Below, piece by piece: positions 38,392 through 48,381 of a stretch of 64,000 nt of DNA. The position numbers and the translations under genes are program-made. The notes under the pieces were generated by a model, which saw only the letters and a list, made by a program, of their open reading frames with translations, searched no databases and was not told the origin of the DNA. The DNA comes from Stieleria sp. JC731 (GTDB lineage: Bacteria > Planctomycetota > Planctomycetia > Pirellulales > Pirellulaceae): contig NZ_JAJKFQ010000002.1 of the NCBI RefSeq assembly GCF_020966635.1, positions 806,001 through 870,000 on the forward strand, given 5' to 3'. Position 1 is the first letter of the stretch; every line of letters begins with the position of its first letter.

Positions 38392-40890
38392 ATGGCCGCG
38401 CGCTACCATTCTTTGCTGCTTCGTTATTCAAAGCGTCTGCTACGCTCGCGCCGCCAAAGTCGATCGGTCCGACGGATACGATCGGAAATGCTCGAAGAAC
38501 GAATCTGTTTGTCGGCCGTCCGCATCGTTTCCTGGAATACCGCCAACGCCCCTAATAATTCAACCGAAGACACTTACTTCTCGACGGTCTTCGAGGCGAT
38601 CGGAAACGAGAACGTCGTGGGCAATGCGATCGCGCCATCGATCATCGCGCTGCAAGAAACCGATAACGCTCAGTTGGGTGGAAATTCAATCGCGCGGATC
38701 GACAGCCTGCTGGAGACGCTCTATCCGCAAACCGTCTACGACCACGCGGTCACGGGGCTCGACACCGGTGGCGATGCGACGGGCTTCGTCTACGACACGG
38801 CGATCTTCGAGCTGGTGTCGACAGCGGTTGTTGCCGAAACCGGTGGGATGCGTGATTTTGCCCACGACATCATGCGTGGACAGTTTCGTCCCGTTGGCAC
38901 CAGTGGCCAGAGCGATTTCTATATCTACACCACACATTTGAAAGCCGGATCCAGCGGCGACAACATCAGTCGACGAACGGCCGAAGCGAACGCGATTCGA
39001 CTGGACATTGATTCGCTCGGCGCCAATCAAGACGTCCTGGTGATGGGCGATTTTAATATTTCCGGCAGCAGCGAAGGTGCCTACCAGAACTTCCTAAGGT
39101 CTGGCACAGGCCAGCTGTTCGACCCAATCGATTCACCGGGCGAATGGAAAAACAACGTTAGCTTCCGCGCGATTCATACCCAGAACCCTGCAATCAATGG
39201 TGCAGGTGGGATGGATGACCGGTTCGACTTCCAACTGGCAAGCGGCGCCGTCTTTGACAACGAAGGGCTTCAGTTTATTGAAGGCTCTTATCGAGCGTTT
39301 GGCAACAACGGAACGCATACGTTCAATTCCGATATCACGACGGGAAGCGGCGCCACACCAAACGTTCTGGCAGCGCTGGCGGCTGCAAGCGACCATCTTC
39401 CCGTCGTCGTTGATTATGAGATCGATGTCAATCTTCCAGGTATCAATCTCGATACCGGCGGTTCGCCAATTCAAATTGTCGAAGGGTCATCCGCAGCAAA
39501 CTACAACGTCCATCTCGATACAGTCCCCAGTTCTTCAGTAACGGTGACCATCACCAGCGACGCAAAGACACTGGTCAACGGTTCTAGCCAAGCGGTCCTG
39601 ACATTCACCACTGAAAACGCATTGGTGCCACAAACGGTCAGCATCCAAGCGATCGATGATACGGTCGCCAACGGGAATCAGATCAGCGTGATCAACCACG
39701 CGATTGACAGTGAGGATGCGGACTATGACTCGCTTGATGACGTCCCTCTGAATGTGACGGTCATCGACAATGACTTGCCCTCCATTGCGATCACGGAAAT
39801 CATGTACAACCCAGCATCCAGTGAACCCCTGGGTGAATGGGTGGAAATCGCCAATCTCGGTCCCGGAGTGATCGATATCAGCGGCTGGACCCTGGACGAT
39901 GAAGACGACACCAATTGGGCAACCATCCCCACCGTGTCACCTCTTGCCGAAGGAAGCGTCGCGATCCTTCATAACAGCGAAGTGGATTCGAACACGTTCC
40001 GTGATCGTTGGGCGATCGATAGCGAAGTCACGGTGATCGGCATTGATTGGGGATCACTCGCCAACGGGCCTTCGCAATCAAGTGAAATACTACAGCTGAT
40101 CGATAGCTTTGGTGAGGTTCAGGACGAAGTCAACTACGATGACGAAAACGACTGGCCGGTGGATGACAACGGATCCAGTATCTATTTGATGAACCCAAGG
40201 CTGGACAATAACGTGGGCAGTTATTGGGGCCTGACCGATGAGTCGACCCCAGAAGCACGCCATCCTTCGGGAAGCCCATTTAGCTCCGCAGACATCGGGA
40301 CCCCAGGCTTCGTTCCGGGTTTGGTGATCGACCCGCCTCGCATTGTCGAAACACGTCTTGCCAGCGAAATCGCCAACGTTGATCAACGGTCGGTGCTCCG
40401 CAGTGTGACCGTTGTGTTTGACCGAATCGTTGCGGCCGACGCGTCCGCCTTTGAATTGATCCGGCAAGGCAGTAGCGGTCTTGATGCGGCGAAAGTCGGC
40501 ATCGTCGTGTCAGCCGCCGACGTGCTCGATCACACGGAAATCACACTGAGGTTTGCGGGTCAGCACGCGGACTTGAGCGGATCGCTGGTGGATGGGGCAT
40601 ACGAACTGCATGTGATGGCCAGCGGCATCAGCAGCGGCGGAATCACTCTTGATGGTGACGGCGATGGAAACTCCGGTGGCGACTACCGATTTGGCGAAAG
40701 CAGCAACGACCGTTTCTTTCGGCTGTTCGGCGACTACGATGGCGACAAAGACGTTGACCGAATCGACATGGCCGTCATCGGCGACTTCCTTCGCAAGAAC
40801 GAGTACGAAGCAGCGTTCGATGCCGACGACGATGAAGACGTCGACTTGGCAGACTTTGCTCAATTCCGAGTGCGGTTGAGCCGACGATAG
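38392..40890 (+). CDS. Large extracellular EEP hydrolase with Calx-beta, LTD and dockerin-like domains
   Basis: 832 residues. The N-terminus has the planctomycete extracellular-protein signature (Arg-rich, then SEMLEERICLSA). An intact EEP domain follows: SWNTA (Asn49), LQETDN (Glu89), MGDFNI (Asp220, Asn222) and SDHLPVV (Asp334, His335). Next are a Calx-beta-like domain (about 350-465), a lamin-tail domain (ITEIMYNPASSEPLGEWVEI, residues about 465-640) and a dockerin-like tail with calcium loops DYDGDKDVDRID and DADDDEDVDLADF. It is an extracellular nuclease or phosphoesterase, probably surface-attached. Confidence 0.92.
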   Translation: MAARYHSLLLRYSKRLLRSRRQSRSVRRIRSEMLEERICLSAVRIVSWNTANAPNNSTEDTYFSTVFEAIGNENVVGNAIAPSIIALQETDNAQLGGNSIARIDSLLETLYPQTVYDHAVTGLDTGGDATGFVYDTAIFELVSTAVVAETGGMRDFAHDIMRGQFRPVGTSGQSDFYIYTTHLKAGSSGDNISRRTAEANAIRLDIDSLGANQDVLVMGDFNISGSSEGAYQNFLRSGTGQLFDPIDSPGEWKNNVSFRAIHTQNPAINGAGGMDDRFDFQLASGAVFDNEGLQFIEGSYRAFGNNGTHTFNSDITTGSGATPNVLAALAAASDHLPVVVDYEIDVNLPGINLDTGGSPIQIVEGSSAANYNVHLDTVPSSSVTVTITSDAKTLVNGSSQAVLTFTTENALVPQTVSIQAIDDTVANGNQISVINHAIDSEDADYDSLDDVPLNVTVIDNDLPSIAITEIMYNPASSEPLGEWVEIANLGPGVIDISGWTLDDEDDTNWATIPTVSPLAEGSVAILHNSEVDSNTFRDRWAIDSEVTVIGIDWGSLANGPSQSSEILQLIDSFGEVQDEVNYDDENDWPVDDNGSSIYLMNPRLDNNVGSYWGLTDESTPEARHPSGSPFSSADIGTPGFVPGLVIDPPRIVETRLASEIANVDQRSVLRSVTVVFDRIVAADASAFELIRQGSSGLDAAKVGIVVSAADVLDHTEITLRFAGQHADLSGSLVDGAYELHVMASGISSGGITLDGDGDGNSGGDYRFGESSNDRFFRLFGDYDGDKDVDRIDMAVIGDFLRKNEYEAAFDADDDEDVDLADFAQFRVRLSRR

Positions 40891-41024
40891 AAGTCGGCTT
40901 GATTGGAAAGCAAACGCGACGACAAATCACAAGCGATAACCAGATCGCTTAAATGGCCGCTTGCCACATCGGCCGCCTCTGACGAAGCAGCCAACGCACG
41001 GTTGCCTTCAATGACCTGGCAGCA

Positions 41025-42569
41025 TTATCCGCTATAGCCAGGTCCTTCCGCTTCGGCCTCGGCTTCGCTATCGAAATCCTGAATGTACTCTTTGCCCTTG
41101 TACATCATCGCGACGACAACGAAGACAAACGACGCGACGAGCATCAGTCCGGTAAAGAACCAGTAGTACGATGCACCTTCCAATTTGCTAGTGCCATCGG
41201 GGTTGCTGATGAAAGCGTTGACGAACGCGGTGATCGCATTTCCGAAAGCGACCGAAAGCAAGTAAAAGCTCATCACGATGCTCTTCATGTTGTTGGGAGA
41301 CTGCGTGTAGCTGAACTCTAAACAGGTGATCGACACCATCACCTCGGCACCGGTTAACAACAAGTAAGCCAGCATCTGCCAAGAAATGCTGGGCGTCCCG
41401 CCGGCGACAATCGCTTGTTCGATCAACGCACTGACCGTAAAGGATGTCACGGTCACGAACATCCCGATCCCGATCTTTCGAAGCGGTGTCAAGGGAAAGA
41501 CTTTATCAATCGCGGGATAGACGACGTAGGTGAATAGCGGGACGAGTATCAAAATCAGAAATGGGTTCGCCGCCTGGATTTGACTGCTCAGAAGCTCGAC
41601 CCCAAACACGGTTCGGTCCATATTCTCGGCCTGCAAGACCCAAGCACTCGCAGTTTGATCAAACAAGCTCCAGAAGACCGCGACCAACAGATACAGTGGC
41701 GCCAATCGTAATAGCGAAGCCAAGCCCTCACCGGTGAATGCTTCACGAAAGACCTCGGGGCCTCGTGCAGGAATATGCACAAATCGATTCCGCCCCATCC
41801 AAAACATGAGCGTTGCCACGCCCATCAAGATACCGGGAACGCCGAAAGCGACTTGAGACCCATAACGGTCTAACAACAGCGGCGTTAGCAAAGTCGATAA
41901 GAACGACCCCAAGTTGATCGCGATATAGAACCAGCCGAACACTTGGCCCAGCAGGTGCGAATTCCGTTTCCCGAATTGGTCTCCCACGTGAGCCGACACG
42001 CAAGGCTTAATCGCTCCTGTCCCGAATGCGATCAGCCCTAGACCGACGGCCAACCCGAGTCGTGTTTCGTTCAGCGCCAGTGCCAAGTGCCCCAGGCAGT
42101 ACAGCACCGATAGATAAAGAATCGTTCGGTATTTACCCAATAACCAGTCGGCCAAGAATGCACCGAAGACAGGCGTGAAGTACGCGGCCATCACAAAAAG
42201 GTGCATCCAGAATTTGGCGTCATTGTCGTTCATCGTCGACAACTCACCATCGCTACCGAGCAGATACTGGGTCATGAAGACCATCAGAATCGCCTTCATC
42301 CCATAGAAGCTGAACCGCTCGGCAGCTTCGTTTCCGACGATAAATGGAATCCCCGGAGGCATCGTTTCGATCGGATACGGCGACGTTTGCCAACTACCAG
42401 ATGAGCCGCCTCCTGTCGTTTCTTCGCTGTGATCGGCGGGAGGGGTATAAGGATCGTTAGACTGGTTGTCGGTCACGATGGATTCTGCTCTCTCGTGGAA
42501 CGGTGCGGAATGGTCCACATCATCGCTGACACAGAAGCCCACGACAACGCCTTTACCACTGGAGGGCAC
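41025..42569 (-). CDS. POT/PTR family proton-coupled oligopeptide transporter
   Basis: 514 residues. A polar, Pro/Ser/Gly-rich N-terminus of about 65 residues precedes 12-14 helices of the POT (MFS) fold. Signatures are [20 protein letters not shown] (ExxER motif with Gly/Phe), [40 protein letters not shown] and the second-half [12 protein letters not shown]. It imports di- and tripeptides with protons. A GTG at 42476 would shorten the N-terminus by 31 residues and is a credible start. Confidence 0.94.
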   Translation of the reverse strand: MPSSGKGVVVGFCVSDDVDHSAPFHERAESIVTDNQSNDPYTPPADHSEETTGGGSSGSWQTSPYPIETMPPGIPFIVGNEAAERFSFYGMKAILMVFMTQYLLGSDGELSTMNDNDAKFWMHLFVMAAYFTPVFGAFLADWLLGKYRTILYLSVLYCLGHLALALNETRLGLAVGLGLIAFGTGAIKPCVSAHVGDQFGKRNSHLLGQVFGWFYIAINLGSFLSTLLTPLLLDRYGSQVAFGVPGILMGVATLMFWMGRNRFVHIPARGPEVFREAFTGEGLASLLRLAPLYLLVAVFWSLFDQTASAWVLQAENMDRTVFGVELLSSQIQAANPFLILILVPLFTYVVYPAIDKVFPLTPLRKIGIGMFVTVTSFTVSALIEQAIVAGGTPSISWQMLAYLLLTGAEVMVSITCLEFSYTQSPNNMKSIVMSFYLLSVAFGNAITAFVNAFISNPDGTSKLEGASYYWFFTGLMLVASFVFVVVAMMYKGKEYIQDFDSEAEAEAEGPGYSG

Positions 42570-42705
42570 CGTCTAAGGCCTAAGCGTGGCGATTGGGGAA
42601 ACGTCTGACAGGAAAGGCCTGTGAAACGAAAGTCCCTCTAATATCCACTGAACCCATGCGGGCTATGTCAACGAAAATGCGTCAACTTCCGAACCGCCGA
42701 TGCGA

Positions 42706-43077
42706 CTATCGCCAGTATCCGTTGACGTCCTGAAAGAACTGATAACGTGGACTCTGGTGACCGATCGCGCCTGGCCAGTTGTTACCCCCGAACGGTTGAC
42801 GTGATCCAGACTGATATCGTGTCACTGGCTGGCTAGGACGGTAAATGCGAACCGCAGGAGCCGCGTTTGTCACCACTGCAGGACTCGTCGCTTTCGTCGA
42901 ACCAACCACGGCTGGAGCGACCACCTTTCGTGGCTGGACGTAAGTTCGTTGTTGAACGCTACGGTGGCGACGGAATAGCCATCCGTTGCCCGCTTCGGCT
43001 TGCTGCGATCCGACCAACGAGCACGCAACGGCGGCAACCATGATCATCAACACCGATATCTTTCTTGAACGCTTCAT
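42706..43077 (-). CDS. Small secreted basic protein
   Basis: 123 residues from ATG 43077. A signal peptide (KISVLMIMVAAVACSLVGS, then QQAEAG) precedes an Arg/Gln/Ala/Pro-rich chain with RHRSVQQRTYVQPRKVVAP and QFFQDVNGYWR at the end. No domain is recognised. The open frame to 43407 has no coding character upstream of the signal peptide. Possibly a cell-envelope structural protein. Confidence 0.65.
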   Translation of the reverse strand: MKRSRKISVLMIMVAAVACSLVGSQQAEAGNGWLFRRHRSVQQRTYVQPRKVVAPAVVGSTKATSPAVVTNAAPAVRIYRPSQPVTRYQSGSRQPFGGNNWPGAIGHQSPRYQFFQDVNGYWR

Positions 43078-43562
43078 CGCACTGGCCCTGTATTGAAAGT
43101 TTGAAACCGCTGGAGGGATATTGCATCGAATCGTGTAGCCCTTCGATTTTACGAAGACAAGCCATGGTGGTCGCCTAGGCAGCTGTACTGCACGCGTTTC
43201 GACATCTGTAGTGCCAAGCGTTTGTGCGATCGGATCGTTACTGACTTTTTCACCAAGTTCGCTAATTGGCGCTAACTTGGCAGATGCGATCGAGCACCAA
43301 TTTCTAAGCATCCATTGCGAGCAAACTGTGCACCGGCGCCCAACCGCTGCGCACACGCGAAACAAAGACCGCACAAGCGAACCGCCTAAGGGCGAATGAG
43401 CACACACTGCGCCACCTCGAGGGCGTTTCAGTCCGCACGGCTAATTCACTGGCACTTCAGCCCCAATATTGGCCTTCCTTTTGCGTCCCAATCGCGTCCG
43501 ATGACGCCCCTCGGCACCGTCGTGTCCGTTCATCAACCTTGTCGTGCTACCTCCCTTATTGA
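43078..43562. other. Divergent intergenic region, no gene seen
   Basis: 485 bp separating the small secreted protein from the redox cluster. It must hold the promoters for both directions, but no clear -35/-10 pair or operator was recognised. Confidence 0.55.
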
Positions 43563-45611
43563 ATGCCCGCGATTGTTACCCGTACTCGAGTCTCCTTATC
43601 GAGAAAAAGACGTCGAGTTCAACCTGACGAACAGTCTTTAGCGATCCGATCACGGTTGGTGATCGTCGGTGGAGGTATGGCTGGTTTTGGCCTGTGCGAC
43701 CGCTTGGTCCGCGCCGGAACCCATCGAAGCTACGACATTACCCTGATCGGCGATGAACCCACGCCGGCCTATGATCGAGTCAACTTGAGTCGGTATTTCC
43801 AGGGCTCCTCAGCGGACGACCTGCTTCTCGCCCCAAGATCTTGGTACGAATCCAACAACATCACGCTTCGAACCGGGGCACGCATCGTCCGGATTGATCG
43901 ACGCGCGAAACGGGTTTTCGAGACCTCGGGTGAGTTCCATCAGTATGACAAGCTGGTGATCGCGACGGGCTCTCATGCTTTTGTCCCACCAATCCAGGGA
44001 CATGACAGCGAAGGCGTCTTTGTCTATCGAACCATTGATGACCTTAAAGCGATCAAGGCATACTGCGATGCCAATGGTGCGACTCGAGGTGCGGTGATTG
44101 GTGGAGGCCTTCTTGGACTCGAAGCCGCCAAGATCATGATGGACCTGGGCATCGACGTCAGCGTGATCGAAATGGCGCCGGGGCTGATGCCAAGGCAACT
44201 TGATGCCAACGCGGCGAAGCTGCTCGAACGCAAAATACGCGCCCTTGGCGTCGACATTCATCTCGTTCGCCGTACCGAGTCCATCCACCGCGAAAACAAT
44301 CGTCTACGGCTGCATTTTGCCAACGCCGATGACATGTCCGTCGATGTGCTGATCGTTGCCGCAGGAGTCCGCCCCAATGATCGACTTGCCGAGGACGCGG
44401 GACTGCAGATCGGACCTCGACGTGGAATCGAAATTGATGAAACGTTGCAAACAAGCGACCCTAGCATCTTTGCGATTGGTGAATGTGCATCCTTCAAAGA
44501 GCATGTCTTCGGACTCGTCGCACCCTGCTATCGCATGTCCGATGTACTGGCCAGCCGACTCGCCGGAAATGAAACACAGTTCAACGGAGCTGACGAATCA
44601 GCCGAATTGAAACTGATGGGGATCCAAGTCGCCACGCTTGGAAAAACCATCGGCGAATCACCCGGCGGTTCCATCATTTCGCACGAAGACGGCGAAGGTC
44701 GTCGCGAACTATTAATCGAACGCGGCAGAATCGTTGGCGCCTCATGCGTCGGCCCATGGACCGAACTGCCTCAAATCCGCCAAGCGATCAACAAACAATC
44801 AAGGTTGTGGCCCTGGCAACGATCGCGTTTCGAGAAAACAGGAACACCGTGGGATTCCGGTGGTGCATTGCCGGTTATCAACTGGCCGGCCGATTCGATC
44901 GTCTGCTCTTGCTTGTCGGTAACGAAGCAAACGATTAGCGAATTGGTTTCCAGCGGTAAAACCTCACCCGAGTCGATTGCCGATTCCTGTGGGGCCTCAA
45001 CAGCCTGCGGAAGCTGCCGAAACTTGGTCTGCGAACTGGCGGGCGCGTCGGGGCAACAAGCTGCCGTGCCTTGGGCCCGGACCATGCTGGCAACCAGTGC
45101 GATCGCCAGCTTGGTGGTTCTGATTTGGTTGGTCAGCAATCCGATCCCTGCGGCGACTTCTGTTCAAGACGCGACATTCAAATTTGAATCAGCACTGCAA
45201 AGTGACTTGGGACGGCAGGTCAGCGGCTTCAGCCTACTGGGCGGAACGTTGATCGGATTGCTCTTTTCGCTGCGGAAACGATTTCCCAAATTTAAATGGG
45301 GCAGCTACGGATTTTGGAGAGCCACCCACGGCGTCCTGGGAACAGGCGTTCTGCTTGGCATGATCGCCCACACTGGCATGCGACTGGGATCCAACCTGAA
45401 CTTTCTGTTGGGAACATTCTTCCTGGCGGCGATCCTGGTCGGTGCTTTCGCCGGAATCGTCAGCAGCTTGGAATCGAGATTGACGGGCACACTTTCGATC
45501 CTCTCGCGTGCATGGAGACCTCGGCTGACGAAGCTTCACCTTTGGATCACGTGGCCGCTGCCGATTTTGATCGGTCTGCATATTCTCAGTTTCTATTGGT
45601 TTAGCGATTGA
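43563..45611 (+). CDS. NirB-type FAD/NAD(P)H oxidoreductase - BFD [2Fe-2S] - diheme b membrane fusion
   Basis: 682 residues. Residues about 30-420 are a NirB/NasC-like FAD and NAD(P)H oxidoreductase (VIVGGGMAG, second nucleotide site GAVIGGGLLGLEAA, IFAIGECASF). A BFD-like [2Fe-2S] domain follows, with Cys448, Cys450, Cys482 and Cys485 (CSC...CGSC). The last 180 residues form five membrane helices. Helix 3 has His589 and His603 and helix 5 has His659 and His673; both pairs are 14 residues apart, the spacing of transmembrane diheme b proteins. The siroheme/4Fe-4S part of NirB is absent. Inferred role: electrons pass from NAD(P)H through FAD and [2Fe-2S] across the membrane to the cytochrome encoded next. 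The exact start is uncertain. Confidence 0.85.
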   Translation: MPAIVTRTRVSLSRKRRRVQPDEQSLAIRSRLVIVGGGMAGFGLCDRLVRAGTHRSYDITLIGDEPTPAYDRVNLSRYFQGSSADDLLLAPRSWYESNNITLRTGARIVRIDRRAKRVFETSGEFHQYDKLVIATGSHAFVPPIQGHDSEGVFVYRTIDDLKAIKAYCDANGATRGAVIGGGLLGLEAAKIMMDLGIDVSVIEMAPGLMPRQLDANAAKLLERKIRALGVDIHLVRRTESIHRENNRLRLHFANADDMSVDVLIVAAGVRPNDRLAEDAGLQIGPRRGIEIDETLQTSDPSIFAIGECASFKEHVFGLVAPCYRMSDVLASRLAGNETQFNGADESAELKLMGIQVATLGKTIGESPGGSIISHEDGEGRRELLIERGRIVGASCVGPWTELPQIRQAINKQSRLWPWQRSRFEKTGTPWDSGGALPVINWPADSIVCSCLSVTKQTISELVSSGKTSPESIADSCGASTACGSCRNLVCELAGASGQQAAVPWARTMLATSAIASLVVLIWLVSNPIPAATSVQDATFKFESALQSDLGRQVSGFSLLGGTLIGLLFSLRKRFPKFKWGSYGFWRATHGVLGTGVLLGMIAHTGMRLGSNLNFLLGTFFLAAILVGAFAGIVSSLESRLTGTLSILSRAWRPRLTKLHLWITWPLPILIGLHILSFYWFSD

Positions 45612-45622
45612 AACGGGGAATC

Positions 45623-47056
45623 ATGTTGAAGGCGATCATTAGTAAGCTCCGCAGTTCACCGAACGGTTTGAAGTGGATTGCGTGCCTGGGAATCAACCTT
45701 GCGATCGGCAGCTATTATTCGGCGGCCTTGGTCGCCCCTGCGTCATCGATCAAGTCAGCCTGGCTGCCCGGAAAGACAACCCATGGGCACTACCAAATCG
45801 AACTCGATTGTGACGCCTGTCATAGTGCGTCAAATTCGAAAGAAGGCCCGACGTCATCGGACGTCATGCAAGACGCCTGCATCCGATGCCATGGCGATCA
45901 GCTCAAAGACGTCGACACGCACCCGGCAAAGAAATTCAACGACCCCACCAACGCGGAACTTTTGGCAACCCTGGATGCGCAGAACTGCTTGAGCTGCCAT
46001 GCCGAACACGTTCCGCACCAGACGTTGGCGATGGGACTGACAATGCCCGCGGACTACTGCTGGCATTGCCATCAAGATGTCGGTGACAGTCGCCCCAGTC
46101 ACCAAGGCATGGCTTTTGACAGTTGCGCAACCGCCGGATGTCATAACTACCACGACAACAGCGCACTGTATGAAAAGTTTCTCGATGATCATTTCGGGCA
46201 ACCTGATCAACTCGATGTTGCCGTCACACCATCAAGAAACACACTCGCGAGCCTTTCAGGCGACCAACTGCCACGAAAGGGTTGGTCCAAACCGGCGATC
46301 GGCTTGGACGATGCGGACTTTCCAGAAACGACCGAATCGAATCCTCAGCTTCTTCGTGATTGGGCCGAAACGGCACACGCCGCTGCCGGCGTGAACTGCA
46401 GCGGATGCCATGTTACCCAGAGTGAGGCTGCCCAAAATGACGATTCAGCTTCGTGGTCTGACAGTGTCGCGATGGAAACATGCGGCCAATGCCATGACAA
46501 ACAGGTCGACACGTTTCTTGACGGAAAACACGGAATGCGGTTGGCGGCAGGCCTGACACCGATGACGCCTGACCAGGCGCGGTTGCCGATGAATCATGAC
46601 GCCGCGCATCGTGAACTCGATTGCAACGCCTGCCACAACGACCACCGATTCGATACGCAGTTTGCCGCCACCGATGCCTGTTTGCAGTGTCACAACGACG
46701 ATCACTCGCTCGCACACGTTCAATCACCGCACGGACAACTCTGGCGTGACGAAGTGCTTCACAAAGGCGAACAAGGGACAGGCGTTTCGTGCGCCACCTG
46801 CCACATGCCGCGTCTGGAAGGTGATGACGGCATCTGGGTCAATCACGACCAAAACGCCAACCTTCGTCCCAATGAAAAGATGGCTCGCGAAGTCTGCCTC
46901 AACTGCCACGGCTTGGAATACTCACTGAGCGCATTGGCAGATGAAGAACTCATCCGCAATGGCTTTGCCGGGGAACCGAGCGAGCGAAATAAAAGCGTCG
47001 AGATGGCGCACCAGTGGTTCCTCGAGCGTGCCAAAAAACGCCGGCCCCGACCTTAG
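45623..47056 (+). CDS. Undecaheme periplasmic cytochrome c
   Basis: 477 residues from ATG 45623, which is preceded by a GGGGA sequence; a TTG overlapping the previous stop is an alternative. An uncleaved-looking N-terminal membrane segment (IACLGINLAIGSYYSAAL) anchors a periplasmic domain. It has ten CxxCH motifs (CDACH, CIRCH, CLSCH, CWHCH, CSGCH, CGQCH, CNACH, CLQCH, CATCH, CLNCH) and one CX4CH (CATAGCH), eleven heme sites in all, with many extra His as sixth ligands. Spacing recalls the NrfH/NapC, octaheme and decaheme families without matching one. It is immediately downstream of, and probably reduced by, the membrane fusion protein. Confidence 0.9.
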   Translation: MLKAIISKLRSSPNGLKWIACLGINLAIGSYYSAALVAPASSIKSAWLPGKTTHGHYQIELDCDACHSASNSKEGPTSSDVMQDACIRCHGDQLKDVDTHPAKKFNDPTNAELLATLDAQNCLSCHAEHVPHQTLAMGLTMPADYCWHCHQDVGDSRPSHQGMAFDSCATAGCHNYHDNSALYEKFLDDHFGQPDQLDVAVTPSRNTLASLSGDQLPRKGWSKPAIGLDDADFPETTESNPQLLRDWAETAHAAAGVNCSGCHVTQSEAAQNDDSASWSDSVAMETCGQCHDKQVDTFLDGKHGMRLAAGLTPMTPDQARLPMNHDAAHRELDCNACHNDHRFDTQFAATDACLQCHNDDHSLAHVQSPHGQLWRDEVLHKGEQGTGVSCATCHMPRLEGDDGIWVNHDQNANLRPNEKMAREVCLNCHGLEYSLSALADEELIRNGFAGEPSERNKSVEMAHQWFLERAKKRRPRP

Positions 47057-47105
47057 TTTCAGTTCTTGTTTGACGTTTGTTTCTTCTTAATCCGAGGCTT
47101 CTGAA

Positions 47106-47720
47106 ATGAAAACGACAACTTCGAAATTACTTTCGATCGCCTGTGTCGCTCTGGCTGCATCCGGCACACTGATGACTATCTCTGGTTGCTCCAGCAGTGA
47201 AGCCAGCTCTGCTGCCGCCGGCGGAATCACCCCCAAGCAATTCGCCGACGGCGTGCACGCGGTCATGATGGCCGACAGAACCGTCTACGCGACCCATGTC
47301 GTCACCAACCTGAAAAAACAAGAAGCCCCGGTAACGGCCGATGAATATTGGCAAGACACCGAAAACGCGATTCCATTGCCAGCCCAGATGTTTCGCATGG
47401 GAGCCGAACTTGTTGACGAAAACCCCGAAGCGGGATTCACCTACGCACTGCGAAGCAAGTGGCCTTTGAACGAACAACACCAAGCAAAAACAGACTTCGA
47501 AAAGCAAGCACTCGACTTCATCAGCGATAACCCCGGAGAAAACTTCTACGGAGAAGAAGACCTGGGTGGAAAGAAATATTTTGTCGCTGTCTATCCCGAC
47601 CGGGCTGTCGCAGAAGCCTGCTGGAGTTGCCATAATGACCACCCCAATCGTGGCGAAGACTACCCTGATTTTGCCAAGGACGATGTCATGGGTGGAGTGC
47701 TGGTTCGCGTCCCAATGTAG
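47106..47720 (+). CDS. Tll0287-like (DUF3365) single-heme c-type protein
   Basis: 204-residue exported lipoprotein-like protein. The signal ends near TISGCSSSE, a lipobox-type cysteine. The domain matches the Tll0287/DUF3365 heme sensor family: FADGVHAVMMADRTVY, then FTYALRSKWPLNEQ, EKQALDFI and a C-terminal CWSCHNDHP (residues 172-180) before MGGVLVRVPM. Such domains bind one heme c and in other proteins act as redox or ligand sensors. It is 49 bp after the undecaheme cytochrome, most likely in the same operon. Confidence 0.85.
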   Translation: MKTTTSKLLSIACVALAASGTLMTISGCSSSEASSAAAGGITPKQFADGVHAVMMADRTVYATHVVTNLKKQEAPVTADEYWQDTENAIPLPAQMFRMGAELVDENPEAGFTYALRSKWPLNEQHQAKTDFEKQALDFISDNPGENFYGEEDLGGKKYFVAVYPDRAVAEACWSCHNDHPNRGEDYPDFAKDDVMGGVLVRVPM

Positions 47721-47803
47721 GACTAACGGATTCGAATCCGATGTGAAATATACGGTCGCATAAACACTTGTCTTTACATCCCCATTGCACTGGTGAATGA
47801 ATC

Positions 47804-48238
47804 ATGAGCCCAGAAGAAATTGAACTCGTACAATCGAGCTGGGAAAAGGTTAAGCCGATTTCCGAGCAAGCCGCGGAACTGTTTTATGGAAAGCTGTTCG
47901 AACTTGATCCCTCGCTGAAGCCGCTTTTTAAAGGCGACATGAAAGAGCAGGGCAAGAAGCTGATGGCAACCTTGAACCTTGCCGTCGTCTCACTGACCAA
48001 GCTCGAAGAAATCCTGCCTGCCGTCCAAGACCTCGGTCGTCGCCACGTGAAATACGGGGTGCCTGATGAGAGCTACCAAACGGTCGCCCAAGCACTGCTT
48101 TGGACGCTCGAACAAGGCCTCGGCGATGGCTTCACCCCTGAAGTCAAAGCGGCTTGGACGAAGACCTACGTTACGCTTAGCAATGTGATGCTAGAAGCAG
48201 CCCACGAAGGCGACCAACCGGCATCCGCTGCAGGTTAA
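47804..48238 (+). CDS. Single-domain globin, flavohemoglobin-type
   Basis: 144-residue soluble globin with no reductase domain. Proximal histidine is His81 (GRRHVKYGV). Alignment by eye with the globin part of Hmp gives Tyr28 at B10 (ELFYGKLFE) and Gln49 at E7 (MKEQGKKL), the Tyr/Gln distal pair linked to O2 binding and NO dioxygenation. A reductase would have to come from elsewhere. It sits between heme-protein genes beside the nitrate operon, which fits NO detoxification of by-products of nitrite reduction. Confidence 0.93.
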   Translation: MSPEEIELVQSSWEKVKPISEQAAELFYGKLFELDPSLKPLFKGDMKEQGKKLMATLNLAVVSLTKLEEILPAVQDLGRRHVKYGVPDESYQTVAQALLWTLEQGLGDGFTPEVKAAWTKTYVTLSNVMLEAAHEGDQPASAAG

Positions 48239-48297
48239 GCCGGCACGCACTGGCAAGAAAGCTGGCTTAACCAGATCACGACAATCTCAATTTTATC

Positions 48298-48332
48298 CGG
48301 GCGGTGCCGAAGTTGTTTCGGGCCGCCCGTTT
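48298..48332 (+). terminator. Candidate terminator after the globin gene
   Basis: A GC-rich stem cgggcgg / ccgcccg with an internal loop and a second 5-bp stem lies about 60 bp after the globin stop and is followed by a short T-run. It may allow partial read-through into the cytochrome gene. Confidence 0.55.
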
Positions 48333-48381
48333 GCATTGAGTTCCATCGTTTGTACCAATCATCCACGCACCACGATTGACC

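Noticed and set aside
43078-43407. N-terminal extension of the small secreted protein
   Set aside because: The extension precedes a complete signal peptide and has no coding character.
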